A DNA stretch of 64,000 nucleotides, from NCBI RefSeq assembly GCF_003003795.1, contig NZ_PVWK01000097.1, forward strand, positions 89,103 through 153,102. Reading direction: 5' to 3'. Origin of the DNA: Stenomitos frigidus ULC18 (GTDB taxonomy: Bacteria > Cyanobacteriota > Cyanobacteriia > Leptolyngbyales > Leptolyngbyaceae). The notes beneath the pieces were generated by a model, which did no database searches, was not told the DNA's origin, and saw nothing but the letters and a program-made list of their open reading frames with translations. Made by a program: the position numbers and the translations under genes. Positions 27,257-35,966 of the stretch are shown piece after piece. The first letter of the stretch is position 1. The number at the start of each line of letters is the position of its first letter.

Positions 27257-27291
27257 ATTTAGCTTTCAATGACCTTAATTGAAAGCTAAAT
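27257..27291. terminator. 14-bp perfect hairpin between convergent genes
   Basis: ATTTAGCTTTCAAT (27257-27270) pairs with its complement at 27278-27291 around a 7-nt loop. It lies between the 3' ends of the DUF4359 gene and the methyltransferase at 27385. There is no strong T-run on either side, so a bidirectional terminator is likely but not proved. Confidence 0.55.
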
Positions 27292-27384
27292 CGCTGATTT
27301 AGCTAGCCTTCACTGTTGATAGAGTCGTTCTGAGAGGGATCTTGCTCGATCTCGTCTTTCCACGAAAGCATACTCCAGACAGTA

Positions 27385-28374
27385 CTAAAGTTTCTTTAGC
27401 CAGATACTCCCACCTCTATTCTTCAAGCACAAGGGCATATCAGATTTAAATTTGTCTTCATGAAAATGCTCTAAAAAGGTGTTGAAGAGGCAAATTTCAA
27501 AAGCCGTATTATACTGCAAAAAAGCCCTCAATAGGTAATCTTCGTTCCAGGCTCGACCTTCATAAACCCAAGCTTTGGGATACTCAAATGGGTAGAAAAT
27601 GTCGTGAAAATGAATGTATACACCATTCTGAAGACTGGGCAGAAGCTTAAAAAAGATATAGTTCACATCACTATCTACCTTTGATACATGAGTGGAGTCT
27701 ATGAACAGAATATCTCCTGCAGAGAGTGACTGAAATACATCAACGTCTATCTCTTGAAGCTTTCGAGGGATGATTTTAATACGCTCTCGATCTTCAGGTT
27801 TGATTAAAGATTCCAATAGCTGAGGGTAAGGGTCAATAAATGTGCAAGAGATATGATTGTTAAAGAAAACTTCGTTTGTATCAAGCATGACGCAGGAAGA
27901 GTACCCTGAACCAACCTCTATAATGCTCTTCGGCTGTACATGGCGGATCATACAGTGTAGAAAAATTCCGTCAGAATAAGAATAGCTAGAATTTTCGAAA
28001 AAGTATCTTAACCCGTCTTTTTTACTTTCTGTAAAGGGTTGGCTGTTGTAATATTCCTGCAATGCCTTAAGCAATTCGAGTTGTTTCGGTTCGTTTAATG
28101 CAACCCCAGGAATAGAAGTGGGTACAATATGAAAAATCTCATTCGCTCTAGTCTTGATGTCATCAATAGATGGAATCGGAGAATAGAAGTGGCCCGGTGG
28201 AACCCATGTTTGCCACTCTTGTCCTTGTTCTTGTAGAGGCTGGCTTTCTACTTCAGGCGGCTGTTCCTTTGCCGCGAGTAATGCATCTCTCTCAATAAAA
28301 ACCGCTTTAAGACGTGGCCAATGCTTAATTAGATTAAAGAGATAATCACTTGCCAACCCTCTGATGCTTTTCAA
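27385..28374 (-). CDS. Class I SAM-dependent methyltransferase (Methyltransf_24 type)
   Basis: A 329-residue protein. The SAM-binding region is IIEVGSGYSSCVMLDTNEVF (motif I), followed by CTFIDPYPQLL and DILFIDSTHVSKVDSDV, as in small-molecule or sugar O-methyltransferases of the TylF/Methyltransf_24 group. A ~100-residue N-terminal extension precedes the catalytic fold. The start is TTG 28374, supported by GAGGAG about 10 nt upstream. It is the last gene of the minus-strand glycan cluster and probably modifies a sugar of the cell-surface polymer. Base composition here is clearly A+T-rich compared with genes outside the cluster. Confidence 0.82.
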   Translation of the reverse strand: MKSIRGLASDYLFNLIKHWPRLKAVFIERDALLAAKEQPPEVESQPLQEQGQEWQTWVPPGHFYSPIPSIDDIKTRANEIFHIVPTSIPGVALNEPKQLELLKALQEYYNSQPFTESKKDGLRYFFENSSYSYSDGIFLHCMIRHVQPKSIIEVGSGYSSCVMLDTNEVFFNNHISCTFIDPYPQLLESLIKPEDRERIKIIPRKLQEIDVDVFQSLSAGDILFIDSTHVSKVDSDVNYIFFKLLPSLQNGVYIHFHDIFYPFEYPKAWVYEGRAWNEDYLLRAFLQYNTAFEICLFNTFLEHFHEDKFKSDMPLCLKNRGGSIWLKKL

Positions 28375-28437
28375 GATGACCTGCTCCTCTAGCTATTTTC
28401 TGATGCTCTTTGGCTGTTATATCGAAGCTCTTTAATC

Positions 28438-29529
28438 TTACGCGCTTCGCTCTTTGAATTTAAATTTCTTTAATTTTAAGCATGGTTGTTCAACAAAAAA
28501 CCAGCTGCCGATACTCAGAAGCAAGGTTAGGACAAAAGAAAGTATGAAATAGGCGAAAAAGCCATACTTATTGTATCCAAAAAAGGTTAATGTTTGCTGA
28601 ATAGGAAAGGCGTAAATATAGAGCCCATACGAAAAATCTCCGTACTTGTCAAAGCTTGAAAACGGCAAATAAATGGCTGTGCAGAAAACAATATAGCTGA
28701 GTAATATAGGAGCTATTGTAGGATAATATTGATACTTAAGGCTTAAAATTAGAACAGACAGGGCAAATAAGAGTATCTTTAGATCGATCAGAATTTCGGG
28801 AGCATAAAGATAAAATACGGCACCTGATAGGAAGTAAACGGACAACTTAAGATTTTGAATATCTAAGAAATAAGGTGAGACTTTAGCCGCTACTCCCGGA
28901 ATGACAATATCAAGCGCATAGAGCAGCCAAAAACTCACGAACAAGCCCAGAATAGCGAAACGCTGCTTGCTCAGAATGCCTAACCACCCCAAAATAGCAA
29001 CAGCGAGATAGCATCTGAACTCGTAAATTAATGACCATAATGAACCATTAAAAGCTCCTGGAAAAGGCATGTCCTTTTTTAAGAGTTGATTGATATCGTA
29101 TTGCCTCATTTCTAGGAAGAAGTTAACCTTAAAATAGTCCAGTGGATTTTCAGGCTGAAATTGAAAATAATTTTGAAGACTCCCGTATTTTGCAAAGTGA
29201 ATGATAGGTGCAAAAGCTAAGATCGTCAAAAGCATACATACCCAAAAGCCTGGGAAGATTCGTAGAGAGCGATTCCACAAGAAACGCCAAAGGGCTTGAG
29301 ATTGTACATAGCTGCGAGTAATTAAAAAACCACTGATGACGAAGAAGCAGCAAACAGCAATACCGCCATAACTCTCTTGCTTGCTCCCAAGCATCCCTTC
29401 TAATCCAAAGTTTCCAAGAGAATGGCAGTGTGAAAAAATCACTAAAACAGCAAGCATGAAGCGAAGAAATCCAAAGCTGTTTTTTTTAGGATTGAATGCT
29501 TTCTGTAAGGGAATAGAATCTTTCGACAT
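28438..29529 (-). CDS. Acyltransferase 3 family membrane protein (OafA/YrhL-like)
   Basis: A 363-residue integral membrane protein with about ten hydrophobic segments. The N-terminal signature GFLRFMLAVLVIFSHCHSL contains the conserved histidine. CCFFVISGFLITRSY and SLRIFPGFWVCMLL follow, then NGSLWSLIYEFRCYL. This is the acyltransferase_3 pattern, in which an acyl (often acetyl) group is passed across the membrane onto surface glycans. Within this cluster an O-acetyl decoration of exopolysaccharide or O-antigen is the likely role. The coding sequence is strongly A+T-rich. Confidence 0.92.
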   Translation of the reverse strand: MSKDSIPLQKAFNPKKNSFGFLRFMLAVLVIFSHCHSLGNFGLEGMLGSKQESYGGIAVCCFFVISGFLITRSYVQSQALWRFLWNRSLRIFPGFWVCMLLTILAFAPIIHFAKYGSLQNYFQFQPENPLDYFKVNFFLEMRQYDINQLLKKDMPFPGAFNGSLWSLIYEFRCYLAVAILGWLGILSKQRFAILGLFVSFWLLYALDIVIPGVAAKVSPYFLDIQNLKLSVYFLSGAVFYLYAPEILIDLKILLFALSVLILSLKYQYYPTIAPILLSYIVFCTAIYLPFSSFDKYGDFSYGLYIYAFPIQQTLTFFGYNKYGFFAYFILSFVLTLLLSIGSWFFVEQPCLKLKKFKFKERSA

Positions 29530-29801
29530 AAAATTTAAAATTTTGAATGAGGTACGAATTTAGGATTTATTTACAGAGAGTTCGGGCTTGCTGATATTTT
29601 ATGGCTATGAATTGAAATTGCAATTTCCTATTCTATTCACTCTTGAAGCTTGAGATTTTTAACCGAGTGAGCGATCGCTCTAACTTCAAGTACTTTCTAA
29701 ATACTTTCTCATCTTGATGAATATTCCATGCATTAAAACTAAATATTGATGACATATAACTCCATAAAAAACAATTAAACGGTATACATCCCAGTAAGAA
29801 T

Positions 29802-30830
29802 TTACTCATGCTGTCCAAGACCAATTTTTCGATTGAAGCGAAACCACACATTTCTCATCCTCCAAAATTTACTGGTTTTCATCGCACCGATTTTTGCTTG
29901 AGATTGATCTAATTGAGCTTGCAGGGCATGAACTTGAGCCTGCGAAGCCTCAACCTTAGCCCGCATACTCTGAAGCTCAGTTTGGGATTGACTAATTAAA
30001 GTATTGAGAAAATCTAAGGTTCTCTTTTCAGTGCCTGGTAAGGGGAAGAAAATCAGGTCTCGCTTCAGTATCGAAATTTTTTCTCTTGCTATTCTCCAGC
30101 GTTCTTGCTTCTCAAAATTAAAAGTACCACTCAGCTCATCAGTAAAATTACTGGAGTTGCTTCCGTCTAGTCGAAAGCGATATTCACAAGTGACTTCGGG
30201 ATAATACTTGGGCTCATGAGCGATCGCCAACTTAAGTAAAAAAGCATAATCCTCCAGAAGTGTGAATGATTCATCGAAGTGAACTACATCATCCTTGACT
30301 CGGTAGCGATCAATGATGTAACTATGTAACGGAATGAAATTTTCAAACCATAGCTCTGGGTAAAAAAACTTGGGTTTTCGAAAGAAGAAGTGATGCGACT
30401 GAATGTATAAATCACCCAACGCGTCAATCTCACAAAGTGTGCCTACAGTATCTGCATAAGCCCAAGCTGATGAATAATTCGCCTCCAACGTCTTTACTAA
30501 AGAGGCGATATGAGTGGGGTATAAAATATCATCGTCATCTAAAAAACCAATATATCTACCTGCAGCGGCTGCAATGCCCAAATTTAAATTCTTAGCACGC
30601 TCATCTGAATTCGTGCAGTTCCTAACAGTTTTTATTGGCAAACCACGCAGGATATATGTCTTACAAAGTTCTGTTACCTGTGCAAAATAATCATCACTTT
30701 TAGACTGCACAACTACCACAGCTTCACATTGTGCATAAGTATTACAAAGAACGCTAAACAGTGCTTGATCTAAGAAATCAATTCGGTTGGGAACTGTGCG
30801 TATCACAATTGACGCTTTTACATTTTGCAT
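29802..30830 (-). CDS. Family 2 glycosyltransferase with coiled-coil SKFW tail
   Basis: From ATG 30830 (AGGTGG box about 8 nt upstream) the product is 342 residues; a GTG at 30842 would overlap the previous gene. The GT-A fold reads SIVIRTVPNRIDFLDQALFS, then GRYIGFLDDDDILYP with the DXD metal motif, and FDESFTLLEDYAFLLKLA. After the catalytic domain a coiled coil (LQSMRAKVEASQAQVHALQAQ) leads to MKTSKFWRMRNVWFRF at the C-terminus. The same tail ends two other proteins of this cluster. It starts 5 bp after the preceding glycosyltransferase, so they are co-transcribed. The donor sugar is unknown. Confidence 0.88.
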   Translation of the reverse strand: MQNVKASIVIRTVPNRIDFLDQALFSVLCNTYAQCEAVVVVQSKSDDYFAQVTELCKTYILRGLPIKTVRNCTNSDERAKNLNLGIAAAAGRYIGFLDDDDILYPTHIASLVKTLEANYSSAWAYADTVGTLCEIDALGDLYIQSHHFFFRKPKFFYPELWFENFIPLHSYIIDRYRVKDDVVHFDESFTLLEDYAFLLKLAIAHEPKYYPEVTCEYRFRLDGSNSSNFTDELSGTFNFEKQERWRIAREKISILKRDLIFFPLPGTEKRTLDFLNTLISQSQTELQSMRAKVEASQAQVHALQAQLDQSQAKIGAMKTSKFWRMRNVWFRFNRKIGLGQHE

Positions 30831-30835
30831 CAGAA

Positions 30836-31693
30836 CTACCACCTAGACGGAGAAAAGTATCTGCCGTGATTAAAGTCAATATAAGTAGGCACCATATCTA
30901 AAGGAATCTTCTTGAGATCAACAGAGCAAATTTTTTGTAGCTCTTCTTGGCTGACCAATTCTCGCAACCTCAAAAGCTCTTTCTGGGTCGCATCAATATT
31001 CCCGTACTTTGCAGCTAATTTATAAGCAGAAATAGTCATCTCTAAGTCTTGACGAGAGATATTTCTATCTTCGCCAAAAACATAGTGATAGAAGAGAGCA
31101 TTTGGGACTGTGTAGCATTGATAACCAAGCATCTGAGCACGCCATGAAAGATCAACGTCTTCGCAATACAAAAAGAAAGATTCGTCGAACCCATCTAGAC
31201 GCTCATAAACTGGAAACGGTATTAATAAGCAGCAGCCTGAGCACCACCCAGTGGCAAAAGTTTTTGGATCATAGATTTTCGGGTGCTCAATAGGAAATTG
31301 CCTGGCCTCAAACAATCCTTGATTGTTGCGAGCTTGAGCAAATACAACAAGATTTTCAATCATTCGCTGATGAGGAATTCCATCTGGATTAGCACAAAGG
31401 TAATAATCCATCTCTCTATTCATTGCTTGAAGATTGCGAAATAGACAGTTGTGTCCTGCGCCAAAGCCAATATTTTCCCCTTGTTGGCTCACAGAAACGG
31501 ACAAATTGAGATCGTCTGCAATCTTTAAAACCTGCCTCAATTGTGAGCCCTGGCTATTATCAATAATCCCCAACTCAATACTGATTGGCAGAGAAGATAG
31601 TAATTGCTCCTTAAAACCAAGCAAGCTTTTGTAAAGGAGATTTAGATCGTTTTTATACAATACGATGCCAATAGCGAGTTGGATTGTGCCCAT
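30836..31693 (-). CDS. Family 2 glycosyltransferase (rhamnosyltransferase-like)
   Basis: A 285-residue GT-A enzyme. It begins IQLAIGIVLYKNDLNLLYKS, has NIGFGAGHNCLF (the N-x-G-x-xxx-N pattern of rhamnosyltransferase-type GT2 proteins), YLCANPDGIPH in the DXD position, and FDESFFLYCEDVDLSWRAQ as the acceptor-side motif. It probably adds one sugar to the growing repeat unit on the cytoplasmic face of the membrane. It lacks the C-terminal coiled-coil tail seen in its neighbours. The next gene starts 5 bp after its stop. Confidence 0.9.
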   Translation of the reverse strand: MGTIQLAIGIVLYKNDLNLLYKSLLGFKEQLLSSLPISIELGIIDNSQGSQLRQVLKIADDLNLSVSVSQQGENIGFGAGHNCLFRNLQAMNREMDYYLCANPDGIPHQRMIENLVVFAQARNNQGLFEARQFPIEHPKIYDPKTFATGWCSGCCLLIPFPVYERLDGFDESFFLYCEDVDLSWRAQMLGYQCYTVPNALFYHYVFGEDRNISRQDLEMTISAYKLAAKYGNIDATQKELLRLRELVSQEELQKICSVDLKKIPLDMVPTYIDFNHGRYFSPSRW

Positions 31694-31746
31694 ATGCTTT
31701 ATTTTTTGTTAATACTGCGAAGCCTTGCTACTTGTTTGTATCTAGA

Positions 31747-32751
31747 TTATTCTCTATTGCTTGAGCCCCATCCTACACTTTGCTTTAGGTAAAACCAAGC
31801 TCCTCTCAGCTTCCAAAATTTGCTGTTTTCCATAGCAGTAATTCTTTGCTGAGCTTGCTCCAATTTAATCTGCACTTGTACCAATTGTGTCTGAGCCTGC
31901 TGGAGGTGCGTCTGCGTTTGCACCAGTTGCGCATCAGTCTGCGCTAAGGTTTTCTCTAGAGCATTCTTCTGTGTTGCTAGATTAGTGTTGGTTTCCTCTA
32001 AGTTACCAATACGCAACTCGCGATCGCCAATCATTTGAGCGAAGTTGGTACGGTAGAGGCTGGCATGTTTAGTGCAAATGTACTTTAATAGGCGACTTCG
32101 ATTTTCGGGTAAAGCACACTTTGTCACCATCGAGTCTGCTCGTACTCGATAGTCATAGAGCACTTCCGGAACATAATGAAAGTTCCATCCACGCTCGATC
32201 GCACTTAGCCAGAGATCCCAATCTTCTAAGCCAGCTATTGGCATATGGGGGTCATAGCCACCACAATCTTCCCACATAGACTTTCGGTAAACAGCACAGG
32301 CATCAATATAGTTGCTTAAAATGAGCTTGGAGACATCGAATTTTTCCGGCAATTGCCATATGCGCTCGACCTCACCAAACCACTCGGGCTTACCATATAC
32401 AACACCAATGTCTGGATTTTGGTCAAGAACATCAATGCCCTTGAGAATATACTCAGTACGTATCTTATTATCTGCGTCTAAAGGTAATATGTAGCGCCCT
32501 GATGCTTTAGCGATACCGTTGTTCCGGGCATGAGCCAACCCCTGATTATCCTGATCAAGAATAAAATAATCTTGCTCTTTTAGATAACTTAAGAGGTTAA
32601 CCGTTAACGGATCGTGAGAACCATCGTTGACAATGATGACCTCATAAACCGGATCGAGACAAGCCTGAATGCTGGATAGTGCTTCCAGCAGGTATTCGCC
32701 ATGGTTATAACAAGGAATTATAATGGAGAGTGCAACCGATTTAGCTGACAT
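31747..32751 (-). CDS. Family 2 glycosyltransferase with coiled-coil SKFW tail
   Basis: A 334-residue GT-A enzyme with SIIIPCYNHGEYLLEALSSI at the N-terminus, YEVIIVNDGSHD, NNGIAKASGRYILPLDADN (DXD-type DAD) and GGYDPHMPIAGLEDWDLWL. From about residue 240 a coiled coil (TDAQLVQTQTHLQQAQTQ) precedes MENSKFWKLRGAWFYLKQ, the tail shared with two other cluster proteins. The gene lies in the minus-strand glycan cluster; substrate unknown. Confidence 0.9.
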   Translation of the reverse strand: MSAKSVALSIIIPCYNHGEYLLEALSSIQACLDPVYEVIIVNDGSHDPLTVNLLSYLKEQDYFILDQDNQGLAHARNNGIAKASGRYILPLDADNKIRTEYILKGIDVLDQNPDIGVVYGKPEWFGEVERIWQLPEKFDVSKLILSNYIDACAVYRKSMWEDCGGYDPHMPIAGLEDWDLWLSAIERGWNFHYVPEVLYDYRVRADSMVTKCALPENRSRLLKYICTKHASLYRTNFAQMIGDRELRIGNLEETNTNLATQKNALEKTLAQTDAQLVQTQTHLQQAQTQLVQVQIKLEQAQQRITAMENSKFWKLRGAWFYLKQSVGWGSSNRE

Positions 32752-32876
32752 AGCAAGATATTGGATAGTTTAAGAGAATCTCCTAAAAACTAGCTGAAAG
32801 GCAATGCTTTCTTTGTGAATGACATTGTCATCCGGTAGACTTCTCAGCTAGCTTCTCAAGTAAATCGCTAGGTAAC

Positions 32877-34502
32877 TCAAGCAACTGTTCCAGTTTTAAG
32901 AAGCCGTTGTTTGAGCCGTAGCCAATAAGTACGTAAACGCCAGAACTTAGAGGTTTGCATGGCCGCGATTTCCTTCCGCGATTCTGAGAGGGCGTTCTGA
33001 ACAACTATAAGCTCATTCTGCGCTGTTAACAGCGCAGAATGAGCAGCTTCGACTTCAGCCTTCATTTGAGACACTTGACCTTCCAGAGGTTCGGTATAGT
33101 AACCCAGACTGGCTTGATAGGTTTTAGGGTGTACCACTTCCAAGGGAAAGTGACCAGCGTCTGGATCGGGTTTGGGTAGGTGAGGATAATCTTCCAATCG
33201 CTCAGACCTGACAAAGAGCAATGTATTTTGGATATACCAGGGTTGAACGTACTCGTTGGACCAGAGGCGATGACGCAAGCAATCGATCGCGACATAGCCA
33301 TAGTGTTCAAAAAGTTTCACCCAGTAGCCCGTCCATTGTTCATTCAAGTGTCCCGTTCCACCTTGAAAGGGTATTGCCGCTGAAAACAAAACCACATCTG
33401 ACAGCTCAATGAGAGACTCAATCAAGGTGTTTGCGGCCTCAGGGGGTAAATGCTCTGCAACTTCTAGAGATACTGCTAAGTCAAACCGCCGATCGAGTTT
33501 GAGTGGTTGGGTCAAATCCTTTGCCAAAAAGGTTTCGACAGGAATTTGCAGCTGGCTAGCGTTAACATAGTCGCCATCTATCCCTAAAGAATCTTGTACG
33601 CCTAATTCCCGAAATACCGACAGCCAGGCACCGAGACCACAACCAACATCGACGACGCTTCGGGGTTGAAGCCATTCTAGAAGCATCGGTATGACTTGCC
33701 TCGCTGAACCTCGAGCCCCCTCTAAAAGCGAATCAAAAAACGCTTGGTCATATAAAGGGTTGGTTTGTTTAACAGTATCTAAAAGCATCGGTTGGCTCAT
33801 ACTCTGTGATAGTAAAGACGCACTAAATTCTTCCCCTGGTTTCATAGCCGTAACTAGGTAGGTAAGGCAAAGTCGCCGTGTAGGAAAGGCTTGATCAAGC
33901 CACAAAGCAACTCGATTTAACGCTCCAATTCCGAACGAAGCAAAGCGTCGGTAGTTGGCTAGCCAGCTAGCATGATATTCATCAATCAACATTTGGACTA
34001 AGACCGCAAAGAGCCCTTCCAACGGTTGAACCTTAACATCAATGTATCCAGCTTGTTCCAACAAGTATTGCAAACCGTACTCTGTATAACGGTAGAAATC
34101 TACAGGCTCCTCGTGTAAGCCCCAAACCATCGGAACTGTTAAGATAAGATTGCCATTAGGCTTCAAGAGTCTGTAAGTTTCTTTGAGCATTCGGCTAGGG
34201 GTTTCTAAATGCTCTAACACTTGAGTCGAAAGGATCGTATCAACTGAGTGGTCGGCTAGCGGTACGTCGTAACAATCCGCGCAAATGTCAACGTTTTCCG
34301 CATATTGCCGATCAACGCAAAGATATTCATTCACGTGGGTCTTGAACAACGCTTCGTATCCACGCGAATGCCCACTACCAATGTCTACCATTCGCCCTTT
34401 TATAGAGGGAGCCAATTTTGCCAAAGCGGCAATAATTGTCGAACGAGCAATATAGTGTGGATCTTGAGGATGGGGGTGCAGGTAGTAGTGAAACCCTTGC
34501 AT
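32877..34502 (-). CDS. Double methyltransferase with coiled-coil SKFW tail
   Basis: A 541-residue protein with two SAM-dependent methyltransferase domains. Domain 1 (~25-215) has MVDIGSGHSRGYEALF, STQVLEHLETPSRML and YRLLKPNGNLILTVP. Domain 2 (~250-450) has VVDVGCGLGAWLSVF, LAVSLEVAEHLPPE and VVLFSAAIPFQGG. A coiled coil (MKAEVEAAHSALLTAQNE) then leads to MQTSKFWRLRTYWLRLKQ. Two different methylations, or one active and one structural domain, are possible. The tail is the same as in two glycosyltransferases of the cluster, which suggests co-localisation. It lies 12 bp after the preceding TylF-like gene. Confidence 0.87.
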   Translation of the reverse strand: MQGFHYYLHPHPQDPHYIARSTIIAALAKLAPSIKGRMVDIGSGHSRGYEALFKTHVNEYLCVDRQYAENVDICADCYDVPLADHSVDTILSTQVLEHLETPSRMLKETYRLLKPNGNLILTVPMVWGLHEEPVDFYRYTEYGLQYLLEQAGYIDVKVQPLEGLFAVLVQMLIDEYHASWLANYRRFASFGIGALNRVALWLDQAFPTRRLCLTYLVTAMKPGEEFSASLLSQSMSQPMLLDTVKQTNPLYDQAFFDSLLEGARGSARQVIPMLLEWLQPRSVVDVGCGLGAWLSVFRELGVQDSLGIDGDYVNASQLQIPVETFLAKDLTQPLKLDRRFDLAVSLEVAEHLPPEAANTLIESLIELSDVVLFSAAIPFQGGTGHLNEQWTGYWVKLFEHYGYVAIDCLRHRLWSNEYVQPWYIQNTLLFVRSERLEDYPHLPKPDPDAGHFPLEVVHPKTYQASLGYYTEPLEGQVSQMKAEVEAAHSALLTAQNELIVVQNALSESRKEIAAMQTSKFWRLRTYWLRLKQRLLKTGTVA

Positions 34503-34514
34503 CAGTTTAAACTC

Positions 34515-35336
34515 TCAAGCCTCGCGATGAGCTTGTTTGATAATATAGGCTGACGAAAAGTCAGGAATTGATCGAATCCGATGGTTCAAACCATGCTTAC
34601 CTAAATACTCATGGACTGCAACCGCACAACCATCCCAGGCATAATAGTCATCAATGATGATAATACCCTTCTCAGAAACAAGTGGATATAGGTTTTCCAG
34701 ACAGACTTTGGTTGACTCATACCAATCACCATCAAGCCGAAGAATGGCAATCTTCGTTTCGGGATAACGCTTCACAAATTCAGGTACAGTTGTCTCAAAC
34801 CACCCCTTGTAAAATTGCACTCTAGCGTCTAATAGGCCAAGCTGAGCGAAATTTTGCTGCACCACCTCCAGTGAAGCCGCACAGTTGTCGAAATACCATG
34901 GGCTATCGACCGCTTGCTGCCAGCCTGCTGCCATAGGGCCATCGATTGGCTGTACTGGTGGTAGGCCTTCGTAACTGTCAAAGAGGTGAAGTAGCCGTTG
35001 TGAGTCTGGTTGCAGTGCCAGTTCAGCCAACTTAATCGCCGCTGCACAGCCACCCTTCCAAACGCCACATTCAACAAAATCTCCCTCAATTTGCTGGTCA
35101 AACAGGGACTGAACCGATCGAATCAGGAACTCTATGCCTGAATCTGGCACCATACTATAGGGACGAACCTTCTGAAGCACCGTCTGCATCACTGTCTCTT
35201 CAGCACTCTCAGCTGTGGGCGCTTCGAGAGCAGGCTCCTCAACTGCTGGCAGATTAACGGCAGGCTCAGCGATCGTGGGTGCCCTGTCAGCTTGAAGTAC
35301 GTTCCTCAAAAATTTTGGTAGATAAGCAAGTAGCAT
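34515..35336 (-). CDS. TylF/MycF-family O-methyltransferase
   Basis: From ATG 35336 (a TTG at 35339 is adjacent) the product is 273 residues. The TylF pattern is visible: YSMVPDSGIEFLIRSVQSLF, then GDFVECGVWKGGCAAAI (SAM motif I), LHLFDSYEGLPPVQ, KIAILRLDGDWYESTKVCL and GIIIIDDYYAWDGCAVAV, with the metal-binding aspartates. Family members methylate hydroxyls of sugars in natural products and surface glycans. It is the first gene of the minus-strand cluster. The first codons lie in a sequence that is duplicated just upstream. Confidence 0.9.
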   Translation of the reverse strand: MLLAYLPKFLRNVLQADRAPTIAEPAVNLPAVEEPALEAPTAESAEETVMQTVLQKVRPYSMVPDSGIEFLIRSVQSLFDQQIEGDFVECGVWKGGCAAAIKLAELALQPDSQRLLHLFDSYEGLPPVQPIDGPMAAGWQQAVDSPWYFDNCAASLEVVQQNFAQLGLLDARVQFYKGWFETTVPEFVKRYPETKIAILRLDGDWYESTKVCLENLYPLVSEKGIIIIDDYYAWDGCAVAVHEYLGKHGLNHRIRSIPDFSSAYIIKQAHREA

Positions 35337-35359
35337 CAATTTTTTGGTAGATAAGCAAG
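35313..35359. repeat. Direct duplication overlapping the TylF-like start
   Basis: TTTTGGTAGATAAGCAAG occurs at 35313-35330 and again at 35342-35359, 29 bp apart. The inner copy encodes the first residues of the methyltransferase; the outer one lies upstream of its start codon. Confidence 0.85.
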
Positions 35360-35966
35360 CAACAGTAGCAACCTAAGGAAGTTTTAAATTAGCCTTTCAC
35401 GGTTTCTCTTACAGTTGAGGCGCACTTTGAATAATTTCACAGGGACGATAACGTTAGCTTTGGTGAATCATACCTCGACAAGACATTATCTCTAAAGCTT
35501 CGCTAAATCAACCCCTAACTGGGCATTCTGCCCAGCCTTTCTACTTTTGCTTGAAATCAGATGCCAACTGTACGGTCACCACCGTCTGTTTTTTCAGTGC
35601 TAGCTTGAGCAAGCCTTAAAAATCGTTAACACCGTGAATGTATCGACCATTGCCGCTTACGTGATCGCTAGCTGCGTCTGCCCCGGCAAGTCGAAACGAA
35701 ACGAGTACTCTGGCAACGTGTAACACCAACATCTGTGGACTGGCTGCAAGGCTAGAGCCTGCTATGAGGTGTTGTTGCGGGACATCCAACCTGGGCTGTA
35801 AGGTGTCGTCTTAAGCCTAATCTGGGCATATTGGGGGAGCATGCTTGCCGCGATCGCTCCCCCAGGCGATCCTGCTTGAACGGACGAAAAGCTGGATTAT
35901 ACTGGCACCAAGGGTATTGTCGCTCCTTCTTATCCCTCATTCTTGTTTCTCTCCAACGCACCAACG
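35360..35966. other. Divergent intergenic region with two hairpins
   Basis: No gene is recognised between the glycan cluster and the hybrid kinase, which are transcribed away from each other. Two hairpins are present: CTGGGC/GCCCAG (35519-35524 with 35530-35535, 5-nt loop, followed by a T-rich stretch) and GGGGGAGC/GCTCCCCC (35833-35840 with 35856-35863). Their roles are unknown. Confidence 0.45.
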
